Assembly: GCF_013359905.1 (NCBI RefSeq)
Contig: NZ_JABMCC010000121.1
Location: 868,001 to 932,000, forward strand
Direction: 5' to 3'
Length of the DNA: 64,000 nt
Source of the DNA: Paenibacillus taichungensis
GTDB taxonomy: Bacteria > Bacillota > Bacilli > Paenibacillales > Paenibacillaceae
The translations under genes were made by a program, and so were the position numbers. Positions 1 to 7,922 of this stretch are shown here, piece by piece (within the stretch, counting starts at the first letter, position 1; each line of letters begins with the position of its first letter). The notes beneath the pieces are model-generated. The model saw only the letters and a program-made list of their open reading frames with translations. It was not told the origin of the DNA and searched no databases.

Positions 1-1
1 G

Positions 2-88
2 CTTATGTATCAGTTGGAGCAAAATTCAACGAACGCATGGGCGATTGAAGAACGCAATCGTTTATACGCAGCATTGGGCGCAAATTAA
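2..88 (+). CDS. C-terminal end of an unidentified protein (partial)
   Basis: An open frame runs in from the left window edge and stops with TAA at 86-88, giving 28 residues that end in LYAALGAN. The composition (MYQLEQNSTNAW, then EERNRLY) looks like a real protein tail. It is too short for me to assign a family. In Bacillus the TIGR01777 gene yfhF, which resembles the next gene, sits near recX, but nothing here proves this tail is RecX. The next start lies about 80 bases downstream, so the two could be cotranscribed. Confidence 0.5.
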   Translation, partial: LMYQLEQNSTNAWAIEERNRLYAALGAN

Positions 89-169
89 AATCAAACAAAA
101 CGGTCGCAGATGGTGTTAGTCCTATATAGCGTACTTGCTTTACCCAGTATGGGGAAATGAGGGGATACC

Positions 170-1051
170 GTGAAAAAGGTTGTGTTGGCGGGTGGAACAG
201 GGTTTGTAGGTCAGGATTTTGCCCAAAGATTCAAGAAGCTTGGTTATGAGGTGTTTATTATCTCACGCCAGCCCGGTCATATTGCCTGGGAGAACCAGGC
301 TGGAATTATACAGGCACTTGAAGGTGCAGAATTGCTGATTAACCTGGCTGGAAAATCCGTAAACTGCCGTTACACGGATGAGAACCGCAAAATCATTTTG
401 GAATCCAGAACACGCACAACCCGCATTTTGGGCGAGTCTGTTCTGGCTTGTAGCAATCCTCCTGAACTATGGATTAATTCAAGCACAGCCACCATATACA
501 GACATGCAGAAGATCGTCCCATGACGGAGAAAGAGGGCGAGATTGGCTCTGGATTCTCGGTGGATGTCGCCAAGGCGTGGGAAAAGGCTTTTTTTGAATT
601 CAGTCTGCCGTCTACACGTCAGATTGCATTACGGATTGCCATTGTGCTTGGAGAAGGTGGCGTCATGGAGCCACTGACCAATCTGGTCCGCTTTGGGCTG
701 GGTGGATCACAAGGACCTGGAACCCAGCAGTTTAGCTGGATCCATATAGAGGATTTGTTCCGCATGGTTATCTATGTTCAGCAGCATCCGCAACTGGAGG
801 GTGTATTTAATGCTTCCTCTCCGCATCCTGTCACGAACCGCCAGCTTATGGAGAGTCTGCGGCGGCAGATGGGAGTTCGGATTGGACTTCCTTCGCCTCG
901 CTGGATGTTAGGACTGGGAGCGCGATTCATTCGGACCGAAACGGAACTGGTTCTCAAAAGCCGTTGGGTTATTCCCGAGAGGCTGGAAAGAGAAGGATTT
1001 ACATTCAGATATGATACGCTCGATCTTGCACTGGCCGAGATCTTGAAGTAA
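170..1051 (+). CDS. TIGR01777 (YfhF-type) NAD(P)-dependent epimerase
   Basis: A 293-residue extended-SDR protein. The N-terminus carries the Rossmann dinucleotide motif GGTGFVG (residues 8-14). The C-terminal third (about 246-293, from SPRWMLGLGARF to LALAEILK) matches the DUF1731 domain of the TIGR01777 family. Family members such as Bacillus YfhF, E. coli YfcH and plant SulA homologues are nucleotide-sugar-epimerase-like, but their substrate is not established. Translation starts at GTG, preceded by a GAGGGG-type ribosome binding site. Length is normal for the family. A weak hairpin follows the stop, so it probably forms its own unit apart from the ketosynthase cluster. Confidence 0.9.
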   Translation: MKKVVLAGGTGFVGQDFAQRFKKLGYEVFIISRQPGHIAWENQAGIIQALEGAELLINLAGKSVNCRYTDENRKIILESRTRTTRILGESVLACSNPPELWINSSTATIYRHAEDRPMTEKEGEIGSGFSVDVAKAWEKAFFEFSLPSTRQIALRIAIVLGEGGVMEPLTNLVRFGLGGSQGPGTQQFSWIHIEDLFRMVIYVQQHPQLEGVFNASSPHPVTNRQLMESLRRQMGVRIGLPSPRWMLGLGARFIRTETELVLKSRWVIPERLEREGFTFRYDTLDLALAEILK

Positions 1052-1095
1052 GGAAATGAATCAACATGACTGAATAAAAAAAGATAACACAACGG

Positions 1096-1120
1096 GAGGG
1101 CAGAGATATCTGCCCTTCTG
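1096..1120 (+). terminator. Weak stem-loop after the epimerase
   Basis: The arms GGGCAG and CTGCCC flank a 6-base loop, followed by TTCTGCTG rather than a clean T run. It may be a weak terminator. Confidence 0.4.
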
Positions 1121-1129
1121 CTGTATTTT

Positions 1130-1167
1130 CTTCACTTCGTCATGGCGTTTAGCCAGGCGGAGTGAAG
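1130..1167. repeat. Imperfect palindrome upstream of the ketosynthase cluster
   Basis: The outer arms CTTCACT and AGTGAAG and an inner GGC/GCC pair form a near-symmetric 38-base hairpin, with no T tract after it. It sits about 140 bases before the first cluster start, so it could be an operator, a leader hairpin or a weak bidirectional terminator. I could not pick a convincing promoter in 1170-1308. Confidence 0.35.
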
Positions 1168-1308
1168 TGTAAATTCAATTAGATATATCTGCTAAACATC
1201 TACACGATAACAGCGAGTGAAAGGTTGTTCTGTCATCGGAGTGTTAGTGTAAATATTTATTAGTTGAACTTATATCGTCAGTCAGAAGAAGAGAAAGAGG
1301 TAGGTCAT

Positions 1309-2310
1309 ATGCAGCTTAGAAGAGTGAGAATTGTTGGAACAGGCAAGTATTTGCCTGAACAGGAAGTAACCGACGAGGAGTTAAATCGCCGTTTGCAGGT
1401 GCCTGCGGGCTGGGTCAGCAAAGCAACAGGTGTAGGTGTTCGCCATTACGCTTCGGGTGTAGAGACCTCTTCCTTCATGGGAGCGAGGGCTGCCGAAGCC
1501 GCACTTGCCGATGCGGGATTGACGTTCGCAGATATAGACTGTCTGGTATGCACGAGCGGTACGAAGGAACAACCTTTACCCAGTACGGCGGTATTCATTC
1601 AGCAGGCGATGGGACAGCAGGATTCAGGTGTACCGGCTTTTGACATCGATGCGACCTGCTTAAGTTTCCTGAACGGGTTGGATGTTATCTCCTATATGGT
1701 GGATGCCGGGCGTTATAAAAGGGTGCTGCTTGTAGCTACGGAGATCGCTTCAAAGGGGTTGAATTGGTCGAACAAGGAAAGTGCTGCCCTGTTCGGTGAT
1801 GGAGCTGCTGCTGTGATTATTGAACGCTCTGCTGAAGGAGAGTCTTCGCAGATTGTGCACGCCTCGCTGAAAACATACAGCCGCGGCGCGCGGTTATCAG
1901 AAATTGCTGGTGGGGGCACTCGTCTGCATGCCTCAAATTATGTGGCAGAGCAGCCGGAGCCCTATCTTTTTCATATGGATGGACAGGCCATCTTCCGTAT
2001 GGCTTCCAGGTTGCTGCCAGCATTTATTGACGATATGTTGCAAGCAACCGGTAATCAGATGAAGGATTTCCAATTGGTAATTCCGCATCAGGGAAGTGCC
2101 ATGGCGATGAGGCTGATCCGCAAGAAGCTAGGAATCGAAGAGGAACGTTTTATGGACATTACACGAAATCATGGCAATACCATTGCCGCTTCCATTCCGA
2201 TGGGTCTGCATGAAGCGATCAAGCAGCAGCGCATTCAGAGGGGAGATCGGGTGCTAATGATCGGAACAGCCGCCGGATTATCACTGGGAGGACTTATTTT
2301 TGACTACTAG
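1309..2310 (+). CDS. Ketosynthase III / OleA-like condensing enzyme
   Basis: A 333-residue thiolase-fold condensing enzyme of the FabH/OleA group. Seen: nucleophile Cys117 in DATCLSFLNG, His260 in VIPHQGS and Asn290 in NHGNT, the usual Cys-His-Asn triad. FabH enzymes condense acyl-CoA with malonyl-ACP; OleA joins two acyl chains head to head. The neighbours (OleD-like reductase, adenylating enzyme) favour a secondary-metabolite or lipid role over primary fatty acid initiation. The ATG at 1309 follows AAAGAGGTAGG; an in-frame TTG at 1264 would add 15 residues but has a poorer site. It heads a coupled gene run. The substrate cannot be read from the sequence. Confidence 0.88.
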   Translation: MQLRRVRIVGTGKYLPEQEVTDEELNRRLQVPAGWVSKATGVGVRHYASGVETSSFMGARAAEAALADAGLTFADIDCLVCTSGTKEQPLPSTAVFIQQAMGQQDSGVPAFDIDATCLSFLNGLDVISYMVDAGRYKRVLLVATEIASKGLNWSNKESAALFGDGAAAVIIERSAEGESSQIVHASLKTYSRGARLSEIAGGGTRLHASNYVAEQPEPYLFHMDGQAIFRMASRLLPAFIDDMLQATGNQMKDFQLVIPHQGSAMAMRLIRKKLGIEEERFMDITRNHGNTIAASIPMGLHEAIKQQRIQRGDRVLMIGTAAGLSLGGLIFDY

Positions 2311-3598
2311 ATTCATGAAGAATGAACATCAAGCATCTACGTCCTTAAATGTGCTGCTCACGGGCGGCCGGGCTCCGGTAACCCTCGATTTGGCGCGAAT
2401 GTTTCATCGTGCAGGTCACCGGGTTTACGTCGCGGAGAGCATGGTGCATCATTTGTGCAGATTGTCGAGTGCGGTGGAGCAGTGCTTCATGGTTCCATCT
2501 CCACGTCATGAAACAGAGAATTACTTGTTAGAGATGGAGAGTCTGGTTCAAACCTGGCAGATCGACTTGTTGATTCCAATGTGTGAAGAAGTTTTTTATA
2601 TTGCTCAAGGAGCAGAGCGACTGCGTGATCACTGCCGTGTACTTGTTTCGCCTATAGAGCAGCTGCATGATTTGCATCATAAATATCACTTTATCCAGCT
2701 TGCAAAGTCGCTTGGTCTTTCGGTTCCAGATACCCGTCTGATCAACAGTCGGCAGGAGTGGAGGGAAGCGCAGGCTGTTCTAGAAATAGAGGGGGAATGG
2801 GTATGGAAGCCCGTATACTCCCGTTTTGCTGCCAGAGTTCGTATGCCGCCGATATCCTCCACAACAGACTTTGATGGAGACGCACCTGATCAGAAGATAT
2901 ACGCAGGTAAAATGAAGCAGCACCGTTTGCGGAATGATCCTCCTGGTGACACGGAAATATCCTCGGCTTCCCCTTGGGTTGCACAGGCTTATGTTGCCGG
3001 GCAAATGTTATGTACATACAGCGTAGCTTATGAAGGGAAAATCGTTGCTCATACGACCTACGACAGTCGCTATCGAACGGGTAGCGTAGGGGCGAGTGTT
3101 TTTTTTGAACATGTGGAGCATGAAGGAATTTACGAGTGGGTAAGGCAATTTGTACAGGCGACAGGGCTTAGCGGGCAGATTGGTTTTGATTTTATCGAAA
3201 CAGAGGACGGACAAGTGTATGCTATTGAGTGTAATCCGAGGGCGACCAGTGGAATCCATTTGTTTCACCCTGGTGATGGCTTGGTACGTGCTTTAATTGC
3301 ACCAGAAGAACTGGTGAAAGCAGCAAAGGTGATCATCCCCAAGCAAGGAAGCAAAGCGATGTTGATGCTTCCGATGTTGGGAAGTGGATTGCAGCAGCTC
3401 TGGGGGAAGGGCAGCCTGCGGACATGGATGACAGCCTGGCGGGGAACGAGAGATGTGGTGTATCTGAGACTCGATATGAAACCTTTGTTTGAGCAATTTG
3501 CAATTGTACTCTCCGCCTGGCGTCTGGCAAGGAAACATAAGTTTTCGCTGACTGAAGCTTTGACTCACGACATAGAATGGAACGGTGAACAACGATGA
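2300..3598 (+). CDS. ATP-grasp family ligase
   Basis: A 432-residue ATP-grasp protein. A pre-ATP-grasp N-terminal region has a Rossmann-like LLTGGRAPVTLDLAR segment (about 18-32). A lysine-bearing segment, EWVWKPVYSRF, lies near residue 165. The Mg-binding end motif is GFDFIETEDG...IECNPRA, with Glu310 and Asn312. ATP-grasp enzymes activate a carboxylate as acyl phosphate and join it to an amine, thiol or carboxylate. The segment between about residues 185 and 230 is low in conserved residues and looks like an inserted loop. The TTG start has GGGAGGA seven bases upstream inside the ketosynthase gene, giving an 11-base overlap; ATG 2315 is the alternative. The substrate is unknown. Confidence 0.83.
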   Translation: MTTRFMKNEHQASTSLNVLLTGGRAPVTLDLARMFHRAGHRVYVAESMVHHLCRLSSAVEQCFMVPSPRHETENYLLEMESLVQTWQIDLLIPMCEEVFYIAQGAERLRDHCRVLVSPIEQLHDLHHKYHFIQLAKSLGLSVPDTRLINSRQEWREAQAVLEIEGEWVWKPVYSRFAARVRMPPISSTTDFDGDAPDQKIYAGKMKQHRLRNDPPGDTEISSASPWVAQAYVAGQMLCTYSVAYEGKIVAHTTYDSRYRTGSVGASVFFEHVEHEGIYEWVRQFVQATGLSGQIGFDFIETEDGQVYAIECNPRATSGIHLFHPGDGLVRALIAPEELVKAAKVIIPKQGSKAMLMLPMLGSGLQQLWGKGSLRTWMTAWRGTRDVVYLRLDMKPLFEQFAIVLSAWRLARKHKFSLTEALTHDIEWNGEQR

Positions 3599-4590
3599 AT
3601 AGAGCTTTGGTTACAGGAGCAACCGGATGTCTGGGCAGGCATCTGGCGATACGGCTTGCAGAGCAAGGCTGGGAAGTTACGGGGATGGGGCGCCAGCTAA
3701 AGCACGGTGCACAGCTTGAGGCAGCAGGCATTCGATTTTATAACGGAGATATACGGGATCAGGCGGCGGTGATTGAGGCCTGTTCGGGTCAGGATGTTGT
3801 GTTTCACTGTGCGGCGTTATCGTCGCCATGGGGCAAATATCGGGATTTTTACAGCAGCAATGTGGAGGGGACACAGCATTTGGTGGACCGTTGTATGAAA
3901 GGTGGCATACAGCGCTTCATTCATGTATCAACGCCGAGCTTATATTTTAACTACAGTCCGCGATATGACATACATGAGAATGACCCCTTGCCATCCAAAC
4001 CAGCTAATCATTATGCAGCCACCAAGCGGCTCGCTGAGCAGGTGGTTTTACAGGCTCATGCCAAGGGACTTCCATCGATCATGATTCGTCCGAGAGCTAT
4101 TTTTGGCCCGTATGACCAGACCCTTTTTCCCAGAATCGTAGCAGCAAATGGCAAATCGGGTGTACCTATGATCGGAGGCGGACAGGCACTCATTGATCTG
4201 ACTTGTGTGGATAACGTGGTGGATGCGCTGTTGTTATGCAGGGATGCCAAGACAGAAGCGCTGGGTCGTGCCTACAATATTTCCAATGGAGATCCGAGAC
4301 CGTTCCAGGATTTGGTGAGAAAGTTATTTGGAATGCTGGAAATGCCTTTACGCCGTCGAAACATTCCCTACAGAGCAGCATACGGAGCAGCCTCCGTGCT
4401 GGAACGTGTACATCGCTTGATTCCTGCGTTAGGTGAACCTCAATTGACGCGTTATACGGTTGGTTCGTTATCTATCCCGCAGACGCTGGATATTACGGAT
4501 GCCCGTAAGAAGCTGGGGTATGTACCTCGGTTGACCATTGATGAGGGGTTACAACAATTTGCTAACTGGTGGAGGGCTGAATCATGCTGA
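3595..4590 (+). CDS. OleD-like NAD(P)-dependent 3-beta-HSD/epimerase family protein
   Basis: A 331-residue extended SDR. Seen: GATGCLG at 8-14, VFHCAA at 69-74, catalytic Tyr140 and Lys144 in NHYAATK, and the RPRAIFGP strand typical of the 3-beta-hydroxysteroid dehydrogenase branch. OleD, which reduces the beta-keto acid made by OleA, belongs to the same branch and shares the HCAA...YAATK...RPR...GP layout. The start overlaps the ATP-grasp stop by four bases (ATGA), so translation is probably coupled. Inference: it reduces the 3-keto product of the ketosynthase, or epimerises a related intermediate. Confidence 0.85.
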   Translation: MNRALVTGATGCLGRHLAIRLAEQGWEVTGMGRQLKHGAQLEAAGIRFYNGDIRDQAAVIEACSGQDVVFHCAALSSPWGKYRDFYSSNVEGTQHLVDRCMKGGIQRFIHVSTPSLYFNYSPRYDIHENDPLPSKPANHYAATKRLAEQVVLQAHAKGLPSIMIRPRAIFGPYDQTLFPRIVAANGKSGVPMIGGGQALIDLTCVDNVVDALLLCRDAKTEALGRAYNISNGDPRPFQDLVRKLFGMLEMPLRRRNIPYRAAYGAASVLERVHRLIPALGEPQLTRYTVGSLSIPQTLDITDARKKLGYVPRLTIDEGLQQFANWWRAESC

Positions 4591-5444
4591 CAACAACTTC
4601 GGTAAAGCTTCATCTGGGCGCAGCAGGTTACTGTACACATCCGGAGTTTCTGACGATGCGTGGTGGAAGTTTGCGTCCGGTGGCCTTTCCGGCCGGCTTT
4701 GCGTGTATCATTCATCCTGTACATGGTCCGATTCTGTTGGACACGGGATATAGCTCCCGTTTTTTCAAGGAAACCGCTCATTTGCCAAACGCGCTGTACC
4801 GTCATATTACACCTGTGGTCTATCGTGAAGAAGACAGTGCGGTACATTTTCTGGCTCGTTTAGGGCTGAAAGCATCGGATATTCGGTACATCATCCTCTC
4901 GCACTTTCATGGGGATCATATTGCAGGTGTGCGGGATTTCCCACAGGCGCAATTGATCTATCTGCCAAGAGCCTATGACGCCGTGCGTTCACTTGGACCC
5001 ATTGCGGCTGTAAAGGCAGGCTTTCTGCCCGGCCTGCTGCCAGAGGACTTTGATGCCCGATCATTGCCTGTTACGAAGCAGCCGGAGCGATGGGTGAGAG
5101 CGGGTGAGGATTTTCCTTTTCCCGAGGTATACGATATTTTCGGTGATGGCAGTCTGCTGGGTGTTGACGTATCGGGTCATGCGGAAGGCATGATGGGAAT
5201 TTTGCTTAGTACGGAGTCGCATGACTATTTTCTGTGTGCGGACGCGGTGTGGTCGAGTCGTGCTTTTCAGGAACAACGCAGACCTCACAAACTCGCTGGA
5301 ATTATTATGTCGGATCGTCAGGCGTATCGAAGAAACTTTGACAGACTCGTTCAGTTGTATCAGCAGTTTCCAGCGATTCGGATTGTGCCTAGTCATTGCC
5401 GTGAAGCGTTGAATGCTTGGGGTACAGAGGGTGAGCACATATGA
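4584..5444 (+). CDS. Metallo-beta-lactamase-fold hydrolase (AHL-lactonase-like)
   Basis: 286 residues with the zinc signature HxHxDH as His107, His109, Asp111 and His112 (LSHFHGDHIAG). A later His is in VSGHAEG and a bridging Asp in FLCADAVW, giving a full dinuclear site. The layout resembles AHL-lactonase/glyoxalase II-type hydrolases that open lactones or cleave thioesters. It starts seven bases inside the end of the OleD-like gene. Within the cluster it could release a product as free acid or open a lactone; this is inference. The TM-free, signal-free sequence suggests a cytoplasmic enzyme. Confidence 0.85.
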   Translation: MLTTTSVKLHLGAAGYCTHPEFLTMRGGSLRPVAFPAGFACIIHPVHGPILLDTGYSSRFFKETAHLPNALYRHITPVVYREEDSAVHFLARLGLKASDIRYIILSHFHGDHIAGVRDFPQAQLIYLPRAYDAVRSLGPIAAVKAGFLPGLLPEDFDARSLPVTKQPERWVRAGEDFPFPEVYDIFGDGSLLGVDVSGHAEGMMGILLSTESHDYFLCADAVWSSRAFQEQRRPHKLAGIIMSDRQAYRRNFDRLVQLYQQFPAIRIVPSHCREALNAWGTEGEHI

Positions 5445-6757
5445 GCAGTACACTGCGGATTGTCTATCATTATGCACTTGCAAGGGGATTGAGAAAATGG
5501 AAAACACGAGCGCAGCTTGAACGCTGGCAGGAACGCCAGATCATTCAGCAAGTGGAGCGGGTTCGTAAAAAGTCATCTTTTTACCGGGAGTGGTGGGGTG
5601 ATGTTGCTGCATCCAACTGGAGAAGCTTTCCGCTAATTGACAAAACGATCATGATGCAGCATTTCGATCGGCTCAACACAGTGGGCATTTCCAAGGACGA
5701 GGCGATGGCTCTCGCCGGGGAGAGCGAGGAAACGCGTGATTTCAAGCCATCGGTTCAGGGAGTGACGGTAGGCTTGTCCTCAGGGACATCAGGCAACCGG
5801 GGGCTGTTTCTGGTGAGTGATCAGGAGCAGGATGCTTGGACAGGGACTGTGCTGGCCAAGCTCCTGCCTGGCGGACTGTGGAAGCCGGCCAAGATCGCCT
5901 TTTTCCTGCGAGCCAACAGTAATCTGTATGAATCCGTGCAGCGGGGTAAGCTGCAATTTCAATATTTTGATCTGCTGGAGCGTGTCGATACCTTGGTTGA
6001 ACGTATGGAAACATACCGACCCACCATATGGGTAGCGCCGCCCTCCATGCTGAGAATGTTGGCTGACGCTTATACGTCAGGCACATTGACCACTGTACCG
6101 GACAAAATCATTTCGGTTGCTGAAGTGCTGGACCCGCTGGATCGCAAGGTGCTGGAGAGTGTTTTTGGGCAAACCATTCATCAGGTGTACCAGTGTACTG
6201 AGGGATTTCTGGGCGCAACCTGCCGCTTCGGCACTTTGCATTTGAATGAAGATATCGTTCATATTGAAAAAGAGTTCATTGATCCCACGACCCGGAGGTT
6301 CGTGCCTGTGATCACGGACTTCTCCAGAACCTCACAGCCGATTATCCGGTATCGGCTGAACGACATTCTGACCGAGGCAGCGGTTCCTTGTGCCTGTGGG
6401 TCTTCGTTCACTGCCATTGAGCGGATCGAAGGCCGGTGTGATGACACGCTTTATTTTCCACATCGACAAACGGGCGAAGCCGTACCTGTATTTCCGGATT
6501 TTGTTACGCGTGCAGTGATTGCAGCCTCTCCGGCTATTGAGCATTATCGGGTCGTACAGCGAGGTAACGGGGTGTTGGAAGTATCACTTCGGCTTGGAGG
6601 AGGAAAAGGGATGCAGCAGGTGGAAGCCAATGTGAAGCGGGAGATGACGAAGCTGGGAGAGCGGCTGGAATGCACGGTACCCGAGATCGGATTCGTTCCT
6701 TATACGTTTGAACCGGGAATAACGAAGCTGCGCCGAGTGGAGAGACAGCACACTTGA
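5441..6757 (+). CDS. F390-synthetase-like adenylate-forming enzyme
   Basis: A 438-residue member of the acyl-adenylate superfamily, of the shorter phenylacetate-CoA ligase/F390 synthetase type (resembles TIGR02304). Seen: the Ser/Thr/Gly-rich ATP loop SSGTSGNRG near residues 112-120, VYQCTEGFLG in the adenine region, and IRYRLNDI in place of the usual YRTGD-type motif. It lacks a separate carrier-protein domain. Such enzymes activate an aromatic or fatty acid as AMP ester. Its ATG overlaps the hydrolase stop by four bases. In Ole pathways OleC is also an adenylate-forming enzyme, but OleC is longer and of another subgroup, so equivalence is only a hypothesis. Confidence 0.8.
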   Translation: MSSTLRIVYHYALARGLRKWKTRAQLERWQERQIIQQVERVRKKSSFYREWWGDVAASNWRSFPLIDKTIMMQHFDRLNTVGISKDEAMALAGESEETRDFKPSVQGVTVGLSSGTSGNRGLFLVSDQEQDAWTGTVLAKLLPGGLWKPAKIAFFLRANSNLYESVQRGKLQFQYFDLLERVDTLVERMETYRPTIWVAPPSMLRMLADAYTSGTLTTVPDKIISVAEVLDPLDRKVLESVFGQTIHQVYQCTEGFLGATCRFGTLHLNEDIVHIEKEFIDPTTRRFVPVITDFSRTSQPIIRYRLNDILTEAAVPCACGSSFTAIERIEGRCDDTLYFPHRQTGEAVPVFPDFVTRAVIAASPAIEHYRVVQRGNGVLEVSLRLGGGKGMQQVEANVKREMTKLGERLECTVPEIGFVPYTFEPGITKLRRVERQHT

Positions 6758-6818
6758 GTGAAGCGTTTTGATGATAGTCTTAACGAAGGAAAATCCATCG
6801 AGGGAAGAGGTGAAGCAG

Positions 6819-7739
6819 ATGACAGAACAGAAGATACAGACAGAGGACGATCATATACAGGGCGAAACAGGTTCAACCGTGGGGAAACCGGAAGAGTTCG
6901 ACTCAAACGCTCCTATTGCGTTAATTACCGGGACATCGAGTGGGTTCGGTATGCTTACGGCGGTTACGCTGGCTAAACAAGGATATCGTGTTGTGGCAAC
7001 GATGCGAGATTTGAGTCGGAATGCGGAATTGGTAAGGCTGGCGGAGCAGGCGGGCATCTCGGATCGGTTACAGGTTATTCGGCTGGATGTAACGGTTGCT
7101 GATTCGGTGCAGGAGGCTGTTCAGACGGTACTTCAAAACTATGGGCGGATCGATATGCTGGTGAACAATGCAGGATTTGCACTTGGCGGATTTATTGAGG
7201 AAGTATCCATGGATGATTGGCGTCGGCAAATGGAAACGAATCTGTTCGGCTTGATTGCCGTTACACGTGCGGTCCTGCCAGTCATGCGTGAGCAAAAGCA
7301 GGGATTGATCATCAACTTGTCCAGCGTCAGTGGATTGTCCGGTTTTCCAGGTTATGCGCCGTATGCTGCATCCAAATTCGCCGTGGAAGGTTTCACGGAA
7401 AGTTTGCGTCATGAGATGTCTTCGTTCGGCGTCCGGGGTGTGCTCGTAGAGCCGGGTGCTTATCGTACACCCATATGGAGTAAAGGTTTGGGTGAAATTC
7501 ACAGGAGCGAACATTCTCCATATAAAGATAAGCTGGATGCGGTTCTTCGATATTCCCAGCATGCTGGGAATACTGCACCTGATCCGCAGGAAGTGGCCGA
7601 TCTGATTGCTCGCATTGCACGGATGCGTGCACCAAGGCTTCGTTATGCGCTGGGCAAAGGTTCGCGTTTGCTTATCATCGGCAAGCTGCTGCTTCCCTGG
7701 AAATGGCTGGAGTGGATTATTGCGCGTGGACTGAAGTAG
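6819..7739 (+). CDS. SDR family oxidoreductase
   Basis: A 306-residue classical short-chain dehydrogenase. Seen: GTSSGFG cofactor motif near residue 39, NNAG in the middle, then Ser in LSSVSG and the catalytic YxxxK in YAPYAASKFA. The C-terminal extension with a hydrophobic LLIIGKLLLPW stretch could touch the membrane. ATG 6819 follows GAAGAGGTGAAGCAG; an upstream ATG at 6768 would add 17 residues of poor quality. The gap of 61 bases after the adenylating enzyme is the largest in the run. Probably the last biosynthetic gene of the cluster, reducing a keto group or oxidising an alcohol; the substrate is unknown. Confidence 0.85.
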   Translation: MTEQKIQTEDDHIQGETGSTVGKPEEFDSNAPIALITGTSSGFGMLTAVTLAKQGYRVVATMRDLSRNAELVRLAEQAGISDRLQVIRLDVTVADSVQEAVQTVLQNYGRIDMLVNNAGFALGGFIEEVSMDDWRRQMETNLFGLIAVTRAVLPVMREQKQGLIINLSSVSGLSGFPGYAPYAASKFAVEGFTESLRHEMSSFGVRGVLVEPGAYRTPIWSKGLGEIHRSEHSPYKDKLDAVLRYSQHAGNTAPDPQEVADLIARIARMRAPRLRYALGKGSRLLIIGKLLLPWKWLEWIIARGLK

Positions 7740-7779
7740 GGCAAAATGCACTCAACTAATATGCTGGGGGTAAAGAGCT

Positions 7780-7902
7780 ATGTTCGAAATCATCGTCATT
7801 ATTTTACTGCTATCCATTGTTGGCCTGCTCTTCCGTATCAACAGTAAACTACCAGAACGTGATTGGGTGAAGGAAGCCATGGAGCGGGATGCGTCGAAAT
7901 AA
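7780..7902 (+). CDS. 40-residue single-pass membrane peptide
   Basis: ATG 7780 follows GGGGGTAAAGAGCT and the frame closes with TAA. Residues 2-17 (FEIIVIILLLSIVGLL) form one transmembrane helix; the tail is charged (RDWVKEAMERDASK). The good ribosome binding site and the tight fit between SDR and the DJ-1 gene support it as real. I do not recognise the family. It may belong to the transcript of the preceding cluster. Confidence 0.55.
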   Translation: MFEIIVIILLLSIVGLLFRINSKLPERDWVKEAMERDASK

Positions 7903-7922
7903 AAAACACTGGAGGGCTTCAT

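Noticed and set aside
7863..7922. Extended N-terminus for the DJ-1-like protein
   Set aside because: It would run through the preceding membrane-peptide gene in another frame, and the ATG at 7923 has a clear site.
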